NCBI RefSeq assembly: GCF_023053635.1
Contig: NC_086172.1
Coordinates: 126,083,681 to 126,147,680 of the forward strand
Direction of reading: 5' to 3'
Length of the DNA: 64,000 nt
Origin: Elgaria multicarinata webbii
Lineage: Eukaryota > Chordata > Lepidosauria > Squamata > Anguidae
The notes beneath the pieces were generated by a model. That model saw only the letters and a list, made by a program, of their open reading frames with translations. It was not told the DNA's origin and did no database searches. A program made the position numbers and the translations under genes. Below, in pieces: positions 35,479 to 46,323 of this stretch. The first letter of the stretch is position 1, and each line of letters opens with the position of its first letter.

Positions 35479-35871
35479 TCATAGAATCATAGAATAGCAG
35501 AGCTGGAAGGGGCCTACAAGGCCATCGAGTCCAACCACCTGCTCAATGTAGGAATCCACCCTAAAGCATCCCTGACAGATGCTTGTCCAGCTGCATCTTG
35601 AAGGCCTCTAGTGTGGGAGAGCCCACAACCTCCCTAGGTAACTGATTCCATTGTCGTACTGCTCTAAAAGTCAGGAAGTTTTTCCTGAAGTCCAGCCGGA
35701 ATCTGGCTTCCTTTAACTTGAGCCCGTTATTCCGTGTCCTGCACTCTGGGAGGATCAAGAAGAGATCCTGGCCCTCCCCTGTGTGACAACCTTTTAAGTA
35801 TTTGAAGAGTGCTATCATGTCTCCCCTCAATCTTCTCTTCTCCAGGCTAAACATGCCCAGTTCTTCCAGTC
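35479..35871 (-). mobile_element. CR1 3' fragment downstream of ADAM copy 4
   Basis: It starts at the CR1 tail 'catagaatcatagaatag' and runs into the CR1 coding region. The uninterrupted site ('ggttaaattataagg') is seen in units 1 and 5. Units 2 and 3 hold a shortened form of the same insertion. Confidence 0.85.
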
Positions 35872-35929
35872 TATAAGGATAGCCAGAACATATAGGAAAA
35901 TATTTCTCTCTTGTGGATAAACTGAAGAT

Positions 35930-35935
35930 TTTATT
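35930..35935 (-). promoter_or_regulatory. Polyadenylation signal, ADAM copy 4
   Basis: AATAAA on the minus strand about 106 bases beyond the stop codon. Confidence 0.7.
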
Positions 35936-36040
35936 GTGAAATAAAAGCAACAGGAAACCAGTTTAAATAACATCAATTCAAAATTTGAATAAATGATTTA
36001 CATCAAACTCTGCATTATTCTCCCCATATATTTGGGATAC

Positions 36041-38236
36041 TTAATAAGTTGTTCTCTGGGGATTTCCTTCCTCTGTTATTTTTGTAGGAGATATTCTGGA
36101 ACTCAGTCTTTTAAACTGGTGCTTCAGGACACTCCTATAATATACACCCAGGCCAAGAGCTAAAGTGGCAGCAAAAAGGACAGATACAGTTCCTACAATA
36201 ATTTGTGGAATGACAACGCTCCTGTGATCAAAAGCAGGTCCACTGTCAATGCTACCACCGTAGCCTCTGTTTAGACAGTCAGGAGGTTCCCAACCATAAT
36301 TGCAATGGCAATGTTTGCGGTTGTTGCATTTTCCCCGATTATGGCACTTTGTGACATCACAATCATACTTCAAGAGGGACACGGACACACATTTCCTCTT
36401 AATGCACATCATGTCAGTGCCGCAAGGAGTTCCATCTATCACTGCCCCAATATCAGCAATCTCCATTCCGCTGTGGTAGTCTATACTCCAGCATTTTGTA
36501 TTGCCAACAGGTGTTTGGATTATGGTACTGTGGTCCTCCAAAGAAGGTAAGCTATTCACATTTTCACACTGGATTCGGCCACACAGGATATTATTTTTAT
36601 GACATTTCTTTAAGGCTCCATGTTTAAGGCCACAGTTGCCAAAGCGGTCACCTTGAGAATTCAGTACTCCGAAACAATTCTCTGAAGCAACTGTTGCTTG
36701 ATTGCCAAAGATGGCTTTGCACTGCTTGCTGTGGGTAGTACACACCCCATGATAACAATATCCATTAGCACTGCATGGGGCACCATCTTGCACATAAAGG
36801 TCTTCAGGGCACCATGCTGAAGTCCCATTGCAGAATTCAGGGAGATCACAGGCGCTAGTCTTCTGTCTGCAAATAGTTCGGTGTAGACGATAAAGACAAT
36901 GGTGGCAACACTCTCCAATATTACAATCAGCACCTGGACGCAACTTACAATTAGATAAGCAACATAGATCTAAATCACACTCAGCTTTTGAACCACAGTC
37001 ACATTGCTCACCCTTTTCCACTACTTTGTTGCCACAGAATTTCGATTTATACATTTTCTTAGGGTTTGGTGGAATTAACAAGCAAGGAGTGTTCCTATGT
37101 GGATAATACTCCATGTAACTGCAATTGCTAAACTTATCTGTGTTTTCTTGACTTTCAGCCATAATGCAGTCTTTTTTTTCACAATGACAGTATTTGACGT
37201 CATGTCTCATTCCAAGCAAATGTCCCAATTCATGGGCAAATGTGTTAGAAAACAGGAACAAACTAGAAGTCACATAAGATTCAACAGCAGCTCCATGACC
37301 GTTATTACAAATTGCTCCTACGTATGCCAATCCAAGAGTCCTTCCAAATGTTTTATATATAAATAGGTGTCCAGCATCATTCTTTAGCCGTGGAAGTAAT
37401 GAAATTTTTCTCCAATAACAGAAAGAATTAAGTGTGACCACCATGCTGTCATTGATTTCTATGAGGTTCTTTGCTGACCAGATCTCCAGACCAACCACAG
37501 ATATCTGAAGAGAAAGTGGCTCATAAAATGAATTTGCAGTATGGATGACATCCAGAACTTGTATAGCAGTATAAGTTTTATTTCTGCCAAACTTCACATA
37601 TCGCTCATGTTCTACCACAACTGCCACCTTGACATACCTGGTATGTGACCACCAGTCTCTTCTGGAAGCCCTTCTGTCCACTACATTCTCTGTTTTCTGG
37701 ATCACGGTGTCTTGAAGACTTTGCTCTTCCTCCGTTAGCCCACATCTCAGACGGACGGCGCCCGTCTTTTCTTCCAACCGATACACCACATGTTGAAATG
37801 TAAGAGATGCCTGGACAGGTTCAATTTCATAGGTCTCATTTTCTAATCGAAGCAGACCCCTGAGTCCCCCTGAGCAAGTGCTGAGGGTGACCAAAGAGGA
37901 AGGCGTTCCTTCTACAGAACCAAGGTAGAAACAGTCATCCCTCATAAATGGGTAGTCGACCTGGAGTTCCCCCTCTGTATTATAGGTGAAGACAGGGAAG
38001 TGTTTAGGGATGAATCCCTTCTTCTGCCTGAGGTGCACCATGTGGCCCTTCCCCTCAACGTGTACCAGATAGTTGACGTGATGAGGCTCCTGTTGTCCAT
38101 ACCTGGGGGTCAGTTTCCTTGGGATGGTCACTTCATAAGAGGCATACCTAAACCCCTGAGGTGGTATCTGACCTGCAGTTTCATTCATGAAATTCCATAA
38201 GATGAGCATCAGCAGCCTGGTAGAAATGTTCTCCAT
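36041..38236 (-). CDS. ADAM20/21-like metalloprotease-disintegrin, copy 4
   Basis: This is an intact 731-residue single-exon ADAM with the same domain order as copy 2. HELGHLLGMRHD is complete, so it should be catalytically competent. Compared with copy 2, I count about 14 changes in the first 297 residues but about 11 in the next 100, around the active-site cleft (for example RTLGLAYVGAICNNGHG against ISLGYAYVGTICHNDYG). The EGF region carries DVTKC...KCNNRKHC as in copy 2. The N-terminal part shares TAIQVLDV and RLKNDAGH with copy 6. There is an extra Asn-Arg (CLNRGYGG) just after the EGF repeat. The flanking X-box/MYB pair and polyadenylation signal are conserved, suggesting a transcribed gene. 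Confidence 0.93.
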   Translation of the reverse strand: MENISTRLLMLILWNFMNETAGQIPPQGFRYASYEVTIPRKLTPRYGQQEPHHVNYLVHVEGKGHMVHLRQKKGFIPKHFPVFTYNTEGELQVDYPFMRDDCFYLGSVEGTPSSLVTLSTCSGGLRGLLRLENETYEIEPVQASLTFQHVVYRLEEKTGAVRLRCGLTEEEQSLQDTVIQKTENVVDRRASRRDWWSHTRYVKVAVVVEHERYVKFGRNKTYTAIQVLDVIHTANSFYEPLSLQISVVGLEIWSAKNLIEINDSMVVTLNSFCYWRKISLLPRLKNDAGHLFIYKTFGRTLGLAYVGAICNNGHGAAVESYVTSSLFLFSNTFAHELGHLLGMRHDVKYCHCEKKDCIMAESQENTDKFSNCSYMEYYPHRNTPCLLIPPNPKKMYKSKFCGNKVVEKGEQCDCGSKAECDLDLCCLSNCKLRPGADCNIGECCHHCLYRLHRTICRQKTSACDLPEFCNGTSAWCPEDLYVQDGAPCSANGYCYHGVCTTHSKQCKAIFGNQATVASENCFGVLNSQGDRFGNCGLKHGALKKCHKNNILCGRIQCENVNSLPSLEDHSTIIQTPVGNTKCWSIDYHSGMEIADIGAVIDGTPCGTDMMCIKRKCVSVSLLKYDCDVTKCHNRGKCNNRKHCHCNYGWEPPDCLNRGYGGSIDSGPAFDHRSVVIPQIIVGTVSVLFAATLALGLGVYYRSVLKHQFKRLSSRISPTKITEEGNPQRTTY

Positions 38237-38376
38237 TTCCTCTCATAGAAGGCATCTACCAGAGCACCCCACACAGTCTCCTTATCTAGGACAGCAAAGC
38301 CCCCTGAAGCAGCTGGTTCCAGCTAGGCCTGAAGGAGGTTTGGAAGGGGGCTTCACTGAGATAAAGAATGAAGGTT

Positions 38377-38404
38377 GTCTCCATAACAACAGTCAATACA
38401 GTTA
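38377..38404 (-). promoter_or_regulatory. X-box-like and MYB-like motif pair upstream of ADAM copy 4
   Basis: GTTGTTATGGAGAC (38377-38390, minus strand) and TAACTG (38399-38404), 141 bases upstream of the ATG. Confidence 0.4.
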
Positions 38405-38960
38405 TCTTTAGAATGGGGTGGAGCTTGGAGGATCAAGGATGGAATAGAATGAGGAAAGAATGGGAGCAGATGGATAGGAAGGAAAAGATGGCTGAAGGGT
38501 GGTTGCTGGAAGGGCTACAGGAAGAAGAGTTACATGTGCCATGAATTTGAGGGCCAAGGATCGGGGATATGAAAGATAATCAAGGAATCTGACATCACAG
38601 TAATGGAAGGGGTGTGCCACCATCTCCTGAGGGTTTGATACTTGATATACTGGAAGGATATGTACTTTTCATACTATCTCTAAGAAGATGAAGATACGAC
38701 ACATGGACAGTAGTAGCCTCCTGTGCTGCCCAGATGATGATGGAATGCAAGATGCAGCAGTATCGGCTAAGCTGGAGGTGTTCCAAAATCCAGAAATTGA
38801 GCTGCCTGCCTGTTCTGGGTAGGGTTGCATTTCCTCTGAAGGATTCTTGTGGATCTATCCATGTCACTGGAGGCCCAGAAGAGCTCAGTGGCCCTGATTG
38901 CCCATTACCAACTTTGGTGGATGCAACAACTACACCTGTTGCTGGATAGCCATGGTGATG

Positions 38961-39275
38961 CCTAAACTGGTAACCTGCCAATTAGACCACTGCAGTGCAC
39001 TCTATGTGGGGCTGCCCTTGTGCCTGGTTCAGAAGCTTCACCTAGTACACAATGCAACAGCTGGGATGCTCAGTAGAGCACCTAGATATACATGCGTTAC
39101 ATTTGTCTTAAGAGAACTGCACTGGCTGCCTATGAGCTACCAAGCCATGTTCAAGGCTTTGGTGCCGATAATCAAAGCCCCGAATAACTTAGGACCAAGA
39201 TACTTTGCTGAAGTCTTCCTTTGTAACACGGATCTGACACCGAATAGAATAGCAACACTGCGTAGACAGTATTGA
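38961..39275 (+). mobile_element. Old L2 fragment in the B segment (unit 4)
   Basis: This is an uninterrupted copy of the ancestral L2 piece. It also shows the empty site of the unit 2 Gypsy insertion ('ggtgatgcctaaactgg'). Confidence 0.75.
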
Positions 39276-41655
39276 GCAAGATGGACCAATGGAATTGCTT
39301 GGTACAAGGCAAGTTCCGCTGTTCCTCTTTTTAACTGTTAAACCATGGCAGAAAACCAGAATGGTTTGCGGAGGCTTCTGGTCCCTCCTTGTTGGCCCAG
39401 CCAAAAGTAGCAGCGAAAAGTTCTGACGTAAGTTTGGTGCAGAAGGATGTTGCAGAGATGTACGACAGAAAGGGACCTCGGATTGGTGTCAGAGCTGGGG
39501 GCACCAGGGCTGTTGGGTCTCTGACTTCATCCCAAGGATGCTGGTTTTTGGTCTGCTCCATGCTCCATAAGAAAGCAATTCCAGTATTTCTAAGGAATTC
39601 TTTATTCATTATCTCATGCTCCATTCCCAGCCCTCAGTGCAGTTCCTTTTTCCTTCCGTCATGGTTCCCTCCTTTCTCCTGGGTCCTACACAGGACAAGC
39701 ATCTCAGAACCCAAACTAATAGTTAAAAGGGTGCAATACATCCCCTTTTAAATATGTTTTTTAAATTATATCAGCTGTTGGCCAATGTAATAAAATCCTG
39801 AAATGCTTTTGGTGGTCTTCTGTCTTGGCAACTTCTCTTGACATGACTCTGACAACTGATCTGCCTATAATGGTATTTGCTGAGCTTTCGCCATTCTCAG
39901 CTGAAAGGTCCAAATCTGATTAAAGCTCAAATACCTACACGCCTTGTTTTGTTGTTTATAATTTGGACAATTTCCACTTGCCCCATTTCTTACCACCACA
40001 AAATACTACAGAACATCCATTATGATCTATTTGTTTCAGTTCAATAACTAGATCGTCCCTTTCTAACCCTGTAGGGAAGTTGGACTTGAGCAAGGTCCCC
40101 TGTTTGAATTGTTTGAGATTAAGCACCGGACTTCTTATTTGTACACAATTTGCAGTTTTGTTTTTTCTTCACAATTGCAAATCTTCTTGCACTTACGTTT
40201 GGATTGAATGTACTCCTCTTGGTCTGCCAAGCGAGTGAGTCTTTATTTATTTGTGGAATTTATATACTGTTGAATATAGTAAAATTCACCATAGGGACCA
40301 ATCCTATGGCTCCTGGACAATATTTGGGGAGGGGGGGAGAGAGGATTTTTCAAATTCCTGGATCAGAGGTGGGAGGGAGCACTCCAACCTCAGACTCAGG
40401 TGTCCGAATTCCCCTCCGCCTTGCAGCTAGCATGGAGGGGACCACGCTGGCTCCCCCTCTCAAATCACAAAAGCAACCTGAGAGAGGAGCGAAAGGAGGG
40501 CAGTTTGTGGGCAGGGAGGGGACCTCCAGTCTCCCCAGCCTCCTTCCCAACTGCTCTGCAGAGCCCCAGCTAGATGGGCAAAAATGGCTGTTTAGCAAAA
40601 ATGCTAAGCAGGAGGAGAACAAACCGGAAGCTCTGAGCTGGAAGCCTGTCAGTTGGAAGGCCCCTTCCAACTCTACTATTCCATGATTGCACCCTTCATC
40701 ACTGCAAGGGTGTATGAGAGGTCTGCATGCTTTCACACAAAAACACACCCTCTCCATCCATTCACTTTCACACACACTGTTTGCAAACGGCTGGCTCGAG
40801 CATGTGTACATGCACAAGAATAGATTCACATGCACCCTCAGCCCCCATCCAAACTGAACAATGGGGATGGGGTGTGTGGTGTTTGCACACTCTTCCTGCT
40901 CAACCCATTGGTGGGGAATGGACGTCAGCTAAGGACTTCATTTATCTGGAATGCAGCCCCATTTCCCCAAGGCTCAGCTGTTCTGCTCAGCTGTTCCCTG
41001 CTGAAGCTCAGTGGTGTTTATGGGGGGGGGGGGGGAGAGAGAGAGAGAGACATTGCAGGAAAAAAATCCCGAAGCATTACATCAATGGGGAGAGAGCTAA
41101 ACATCACCTTTCCCAGGGTCCCCCATGTTACACAGCTGCTGAGTAATAGGAGAAGACTGCAGCCGCACCACTTTTGCCAACTGCAGGAGGAAATGCCACT
41201 GACAACATCAACATAGAAACTGGACTGGAAGCGGCCCGGGAATAGAGCATTGCCCACCTGTGAACACTATTGTCTCCATCAGTCATGTAAGCAACGCTAA
41301 GCAGGAAGCTAGCCTAACCTCACTGGGGAGCACAGTGGGGGGGAAGAGCAATAAGGATAAAGTCATCAGTATCATTGCTGAAAGACATCTAGCCAGAATA
41401 GTGTGAATTCACTACTTACCATAACTAGGTAGCACTAGGGAACAGTGTCGCAGTGCGAATGTTTACGCTGCTGTTTCCAGAGCTATGGGGTTCTGTTTGA
41501 GACAGGGCCTTTACTCAGGGTGTGTTATCTTCCCTTTCAAAGGACAGATTACCCCCCACCCCTGGTGAGAGAGATGGAGAGATCCCGGTAGGTTAAATTA
41601 TAAGGTCAGCCAGAAATATAGGAAAATATTTCACTCTTGTGGATAAACTGAAGAT

Positions 41656-41661
41656 TTTATT
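41656..41661 (-). promoter_or_regulatory. Polyadenylation signal, ADAM copy 5
   Basis: AATAAA on the minus strand about 106 bases beyond the stop codon. Confidence 0.7.
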
Positions 41662-41766
41662 GTGAAATAAAAGCAACTGGAAACCAGCCTAAATAACATC
41701 AATTCAAAATTTGAATGAATTATTTACATCGAACTCTGCATTATTCTCCCCATATATTTGGGATAC

Positions 41767-43962
41767 TTAATAAGTTGTTCTCTGGGGATTTCCTTCCTCT
41801 GTTGTTTTTGTAGGAGAGATTCTGGAACTCAGTCTTTTAAACTGGTGCTTCAGCACACTCCGATAATGTACACCCAGGCCAAGAGCTAAAGTGGCAGCAA
41901 AAAGGACAGATACAGTTCCTACAATAATTTGTGGAATGACAACGCTTCTTTGATCGAAATCAGGTCCACTGTCAATGCTACCACCGTAGCCTTCCATAAG
42001 ACAGTCAGGAGGCGCCCAGCCATAATCGCAATGGCACTGTTTGCGGTTGTTGCATATTCCCCGATAATGGCACTTTGTGAAATTACAATCATAGTTCAAG
42101 AGGGACACGGACACACATTTCCTCTTAATGCACATCATGTCAGTGCCGCAAGGAGTTCCATCTATCACTGCCCCAATATCAGCAATCTCCATTCCGCTGT
42201 GGTAGTCAATACTCCAGCATTTTGTATTGCCAACAGGTGTTTGGATTATGGTACTGTGGTCCTCCAAAGAAGGTAAGCTATGCACATTTTCACACTGGAT
42301 TCGGCCACACAGGATATTCTTTTTACGACATTTCTTAAAGGCTCCATGTCTAAGGCCACAGTTGCCAAAGCGATCACCTTGAGAATTCAGTACTCTGAAA
42401 CAACTCTCTGAAGCAACTGTTGCTTGATTGCCAAAGATGGCTTTGCACTGCTTGCTGTGGGTAGTACACACCCCATGATAACAATATCCACTAGCACTGC
42501 ATGGGGCACCATCTTGCACATAAAGGTCTTCAGGGCACCATGCTGAAGTCCCATTGCAGAACTCAGGGAGATCACAGGCGCTAGTCCCCCGTCTGCAAAT
42601 AGTTCGGTGTGAAAGATAAAGGCAATGGAGGCAACACTGTCCAATACTACAATCAGCACCTGGACGCAACTTACAATTAGATAAGCAACATAGATCCAAA
42701 TCACACTCAGCTTTTGAACCACAGTCACATTGCTCGCCCTTTTCCACTACTTTGTTGCCACAGAATTTCGATTCATATATTTTCTTAGGGTTCACTGGAA
42801 TTAACAAGCAAGGAGTGTTCCTTTGTGCAAAATACTGCATGTAACTGCAATTGCTAAACTTATCTGAGAATTTTTCAATTGCAGCCATAATGCAGTCTTT
42901 TCTCTCACAATGACAGTATTTGCTGTCATGTCTCATTCCAAGCAAATGTCCCAATTCATGGGCAAATGTGTGAGAAAACAGGAAGAAACTAGAAGTCACA
43001 TATGATTCAACAGCAGCTCCATAATAGTCATTACAAATTGCTCCTACGTATGCGTTGCCAACTGTATTTACATTCATTTTATATATAAATAAGTGACCAG
43101 CATCATTTATCAGCCGTGGAAGTAATGACATTGTTCTCCAATAAGAGAAAGAATTAAGTATGACTTCCATGCTGTCATTGATTTCTATGAGGTTCTTTGC
43201 TGACCAGATCTCCAGACCAGCCACAGATATCTGAAGAGAAAGTGGCTCATAAAATGAATTTGCAGTATGGATGACATTCAGAACTTCTATAGCAGTATAA
43301 GTTTCATTTCTGCCAAACTGCACATATCGCTCATGTCCAACCACAACTGCCACGTTAACATACCTGGTATGTGACCACCAGTCTCTTCTGGAAGCCCTTC
43401 TGTCCACTACATTCTCTGTTTTCTGGATCACGGTGTCTTGAAGACTTTGCTCTTCCTCCGTTAGCCCACATCTCAGATGGACGGCGCCCGTCTTTTCTTC
43501 CAACCGATACACCACATGTTGAAAAGTTAGAGATGTCTGGACATGTTCAATTTCATAGGTCTCATTTTCTAATCGAAGTAGACCCCTGAGTCCCCCTGAG
43601 CAAGTGCTGAGGGTGACCAAAGAGGAAGGCATTCCTTCTACAGAACCAAGGTAGAAACAGTCATCCCTGATAAATGGGTAGTCCACCTGGAGTTCCCCCT
43701 CTATATTATAGGTGAAGACAGGGAAGTGTTTAGGGATGATTCCCTTTTTCTGTCTGAGGTGCACCATGTGGCCCTTCCCCTCAAGGTATACCAGATAGTT
43801 GACATGATGAGGCTCCTGTTGTCCATACCTGGGGGTCAGTTTCCTTGGGATGGTCACTTCATAAGAGACATAACTAAACCCCTGAGGTGGTATCTGACCT
43901 GCAGTTTCATTCATGACATTCCATAAGATGAGCATCAGCAGCCTGGTAGAAATGTTCTCCAT
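41767..43962 (-). CDS. ADAM20/21-like metalloprotease-disintegrin, copy 5
   Basis: This is an intact 731-residue single-exon ADAM with a complete HELGHLLGMRHD motif, signal peptide, cysteine switch (HLRCGL), disintegrin, cysteine-rich, EGF and membrane segments. It is the most divergent copy. Against copy 2, I count about 28 differences in residues 296-398 and roughly 50 in the other 630. The divergent block reads KMNVNTVGNAYVGAICNDYYG before the zinc motif and AAIEKFSDKFSNCSYMQYFAQ after it. Changes also cluster in the disintegrin loop (CLYLSHRTICRRGTSACD). The reading frame is fully open despite this, which points to selection rather than decay. The EGF region (FTKC...ICNNRKQC) groups it with copies 1 and 6. 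Confidence 0.93.
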   Translation of the reverse strand: MENISTRLLMLILWNVMNETAGQIPPQGFSYVSYEVTIPRKLTPRYGQQEPHHVNYLVYLEGKGHMVHLRQKKGIIPKHFPVFTYNIEGELQVDYPFIRDDCFYLGSVEGMPSSLVTLSTCSGGLRGLLRLENETYEIEHVQTSLTFQHVVYRLEEKTGAVHLRCGLTEEEQSLQDTVIQKTENVVDRRASRRDWWSHTRYVNVAVVVGHERYVQFGRNETYTAIEVLNVIHTANSFYEPLSLQISVAGLEIWSAKNLIEINDSMEVILNSFSYWRTMSLLPRLINDAGHLFIYKMNVNTVGNAYVGAICNDYYGAAVESYVTSSFFLFSHTFAHELGHLLGMRHDSKYCHCERKDCIMAAIEKFSDKFSNCSYMQYFAQRNTPCLLIPVNPKKIYESKFCGNKVVEKGEQCDCGSKAECDLDLCCLSNCKLRPGADCSIGQCCLHCLYLSHRTICRRGTSACDLPEFCNGTSAWCPEDLYVQDGAPCSASGYCYHGVCTTHSKQCKAIFGNQATVASESCFRVLNSQGDRFGNCGLRHGAFKKCRKKNILCGRIQCENVHSLPSLEDHSTIIQTPVGNTKCWSIDYHSGMEIADIGAVIDGTPCGTDMMCIKRKCVSVSLLNYDCNFTKCHYRGICNNRKQCHCDYGWAPPDCLMEGYGGSIDSGPDFDQRSVVIPQIIVGTVSVLFAATLALGLGVHYRSVLKHQFKRLSSRISPTKTTEEGNPQRTTY

Positions 43963-44102
43963 TTCCTCTCATAGAAGGCATCTACCAGAGCACCCTACAC
44001 AGTCTCCTTATCTAGGACAGCAAAGCCCCCTGAAGCAGCTGGTCCCAGCTAGGCCTGAAGGAGGTTTGGAAGGGGGCTTCACTGAGATAAAGAATGAAGG
44101 TT

Positions 44103-44130
44103 GTCTCCATAACAACAGTCAATACAGTTA
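44103..44130 (-). promoter_or_regulatory. X-box-like and MYB-like motif pair upstream of ADAM copy 5
   Basis: GTTGTTATGGAGAC (44103-44116, minus strand) and TAACTG (44125-44130), 141 bases upstream of the ATG. Confidence 0.4.
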
Positions 44131-45004
44131 TCTTTAGAATGGGGTGGAGCTTGGAGGATCAAGGATGGAATAGAATGAGGAAAGAATGGCAGCAGATGGA
44201 TAGGAAGGAAAACATGGCTTAAGGATGGTTGCTGGAAGGGCTACAGGAAGAAGAGTTACATGTGCCATGAATTTGAGGGCCAAGGATCGGGGAAATGAAA
44301 GATAATCAAGGAATCTGGCATCACAGTAATGGAAGGGGTGTGCCACCATCTCCTGAGGGTTTGATACTTGATATACTGGAAGGATATGTACTTTTCATAC
44401 TATCTCTAAGAAGATGAAGATATGACTCATTGACAGTAGTAGCCTCCTGTGCTGCCCAGATGATGATGGAATGCAAGATGCAGCAGTATCGGCTAAGCTG
44501 GAGCTGTTCCCAAATCCAGGAATTGAGCTGCCTGCCTGTTCTGGGGCCCAGAAGAGCTCAGTGGCCCTGAGCGCCCATTACCAACTTTGATGGATGCAAC
44601 AACTAACTACACCTGTTGCTGGATAACCATGGTGATACCTACACTGGTAACCTGACAATTAGACTACTTCAGTGCACACTATGTGGGGCTGCCCTTGTGC
44701 CTGGTGCAGAAGCTTCACCTAGTACACAATGCAACAGTTCACCCCAAGGAAACTGGTTTTCTGTCTGCTCCATGCGCCATAAGAAAGCAATTCCAGTATT
44801 TCTAAAGAATTGTTTATTCATTATCTCGTGCTCCATCCCCAGACCTCAGTACAGTTCCTTTTTCCTTCCATCGTGGTTCCCTTCTCTCTCTTGGGTCCTA
44901 CACAGGACAAGCATCTCAGAACCCAAACTAATAGTTAAAAGGATGCAATACATCCCCTTTTAAATATGTTTTTAAAATTATATAAGCTGTTGGCCAATGT
45001 AATA

Positions 45005-45300
45005 AAATCCTGAAATGCTTTTGGTGGTCTTCTGTCTCGGCAACTTCTCTTGACATGACTCTTACAACTGATCTGCCTATAATGATATTTGCTGAGCTTT
45101 CGCCATTCTCAGCTGAAAGGTCCAAATCTGAATAAAGCTCAAACACCCACGCGCCTGATTTTGCTGTGTATAATTTGGACAATTTCCACTTGCCCCATTT
45201 CCTACCACCACTAAATACTACGGAACATCCGATATGATCTATTTGTTTCAGTTCAATAACTAGATCGTCTCTTTCTAACCCTGTAGGGAAGTTGGACTTG
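45005..45300 (-). other. Unidentified protein-like stretch in the D segment
   Basis: The minus strand here reads as protein-like sequence for about 100 codons (contains GRKWGKWKLSKLY, DLDLSAENGESSANIIIGRS and SREVAETEDHQKHF). The same stretch is present in units 3 (about 33560-33860), 4 (about 39790-40110) and 6 (about 52510-52810). In units 4 and 6 it is interrupted by stops or shifts, and in units 1 and 2 part is deleted. I do not recognise the family. It is most likely a relic of a gene or transposable-element exon carried in the ancestral unit. Function today is unlikely. Confidence 0.35.
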
Positions 45301-45311
45301 AGCAAGGTCTC

Positions 45312-46160
45312 TTTCAGAGACCAGCCGTGAGTCAAAGCGTTCTGCTAAATGCTTTATTGCTTTAGTGGTTTATTGCCAATTACGCAGCTATAAATCTCTG
45401 GCCAAGCATGCAGGAGGCGACTGCTGCTGTTTAAGAGAAACGCAGTCCCTTACATAGGGTCCAATAGTTCTAGCCAGAGACAAGTTCTGAAGCTCAAGCC
45501 TACCGATCCAGGTGGAAGAACCAAACAGAGGGTGCCGGTGTCAAGGAGCCAAGAGCAAGCGAAAGTCAAGTCCAGTCCTATATCAAGAGCCAAGTCAGTC
45601 ATCCAAAATGCCAGGGATAAACGTTCAAGCGGAGTCAATCAAGTCGGTCCAGGTCAGGAATCCAAAGTCACGGTCAAGAGGCAAGGCGTGGGGGCACAGT
45701 AGCAACCGGAGGAACGAAAGGTGTTTGCTACACTGGACCAGCGGTCAGATTTCCCCTTTTCAAGCCCTGCCAGCATGACTCCACCCAGCTCCCAGCTGTG
45801 CCTCATTCCTCCACCCTTTGACCCAACCCCCTACTTCAGCTCGGCGTCTTTTCCCTGCCTGTTCTGCAGGCACCTGACCAGACACCCTGCATTTGTTCTG
45901 CCCTTTCCCTACGTCTCCTTTCGCGGGGGCTAGGTGGTCGAACCACCCCCGTCTCTGACTCAGCCTCAGGAGAGACAGGCAGAGGAAGCAACGGACTGGC
46001 CCGTGGCTCCTCCACGGGACCTGAATCCTCCTCCATTGCACGACTCCCTTCCAACTGTGCACCGGTCTCTGGTCCGGCTGTGGGGAAGGAAACGCCCTCT
46101 ACTTCTTGTAAGTTTGCCTCCTCCTCATCTGAGGAGGCTTCCTCGGGTGCAACCCTAACA
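45312..46160 (-). mobile_element. Probable solo LTR of a retrovirus-like or Gypsy element
   Basis: An 849-bp block is present only in unit 5 and flanked by a 5-bp direct repeat GTCTC (45307-45311 and 46161-46165). Read on the minus strand it begins TGTTAGGGTTGC, similar in style to the TGTAAGGG start of the Gypsy LTRs, and has AATAAA-type signals near its end. It holds no internal coding region. The end is not a clean CA, so the family is uncertain. Confidence 0.55.
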
Positions 46161-46323
46161 GTCTCCTGTTTGAATTGTTTGAGATTAAGCACCGGTCTTC
46201 TTATCTATATACAATTTGCAGTTTTGTTTTTCTTGTCTTCACGTTTGGACTGAATGTACCCCTCTTGGTCTGCCAAGCAAGCGAGTCTTAATTTATTATT
46301 TGTGGAATTTATATACTGTTGAA

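Larger units (their letters stand above)
34010..40250 (-). repeat. Array unit 4 (intact ADAM copy 4)
   Basis: This is the cleanest unit, with no large insertion besides the CR1 copy downstream of the gene. It has the full D segment (to 40250) that is shortened at the left borders of units 1-3. Confidence 0.9.
40251..46299 (-). repeat. Array unit 5 (intact ADAM copy 5, solo LTR)
   Basis: The A segment has lost an internal piece around 40650. There is no CR1 downstream of the gene. The B and C segments are shortened (the L2 fragment stops at about 44738 and joins C at 'ttcaccccaaggaaactgg'). D is interrupted by the LTR at 45312-46160. Confidence 0.87.
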
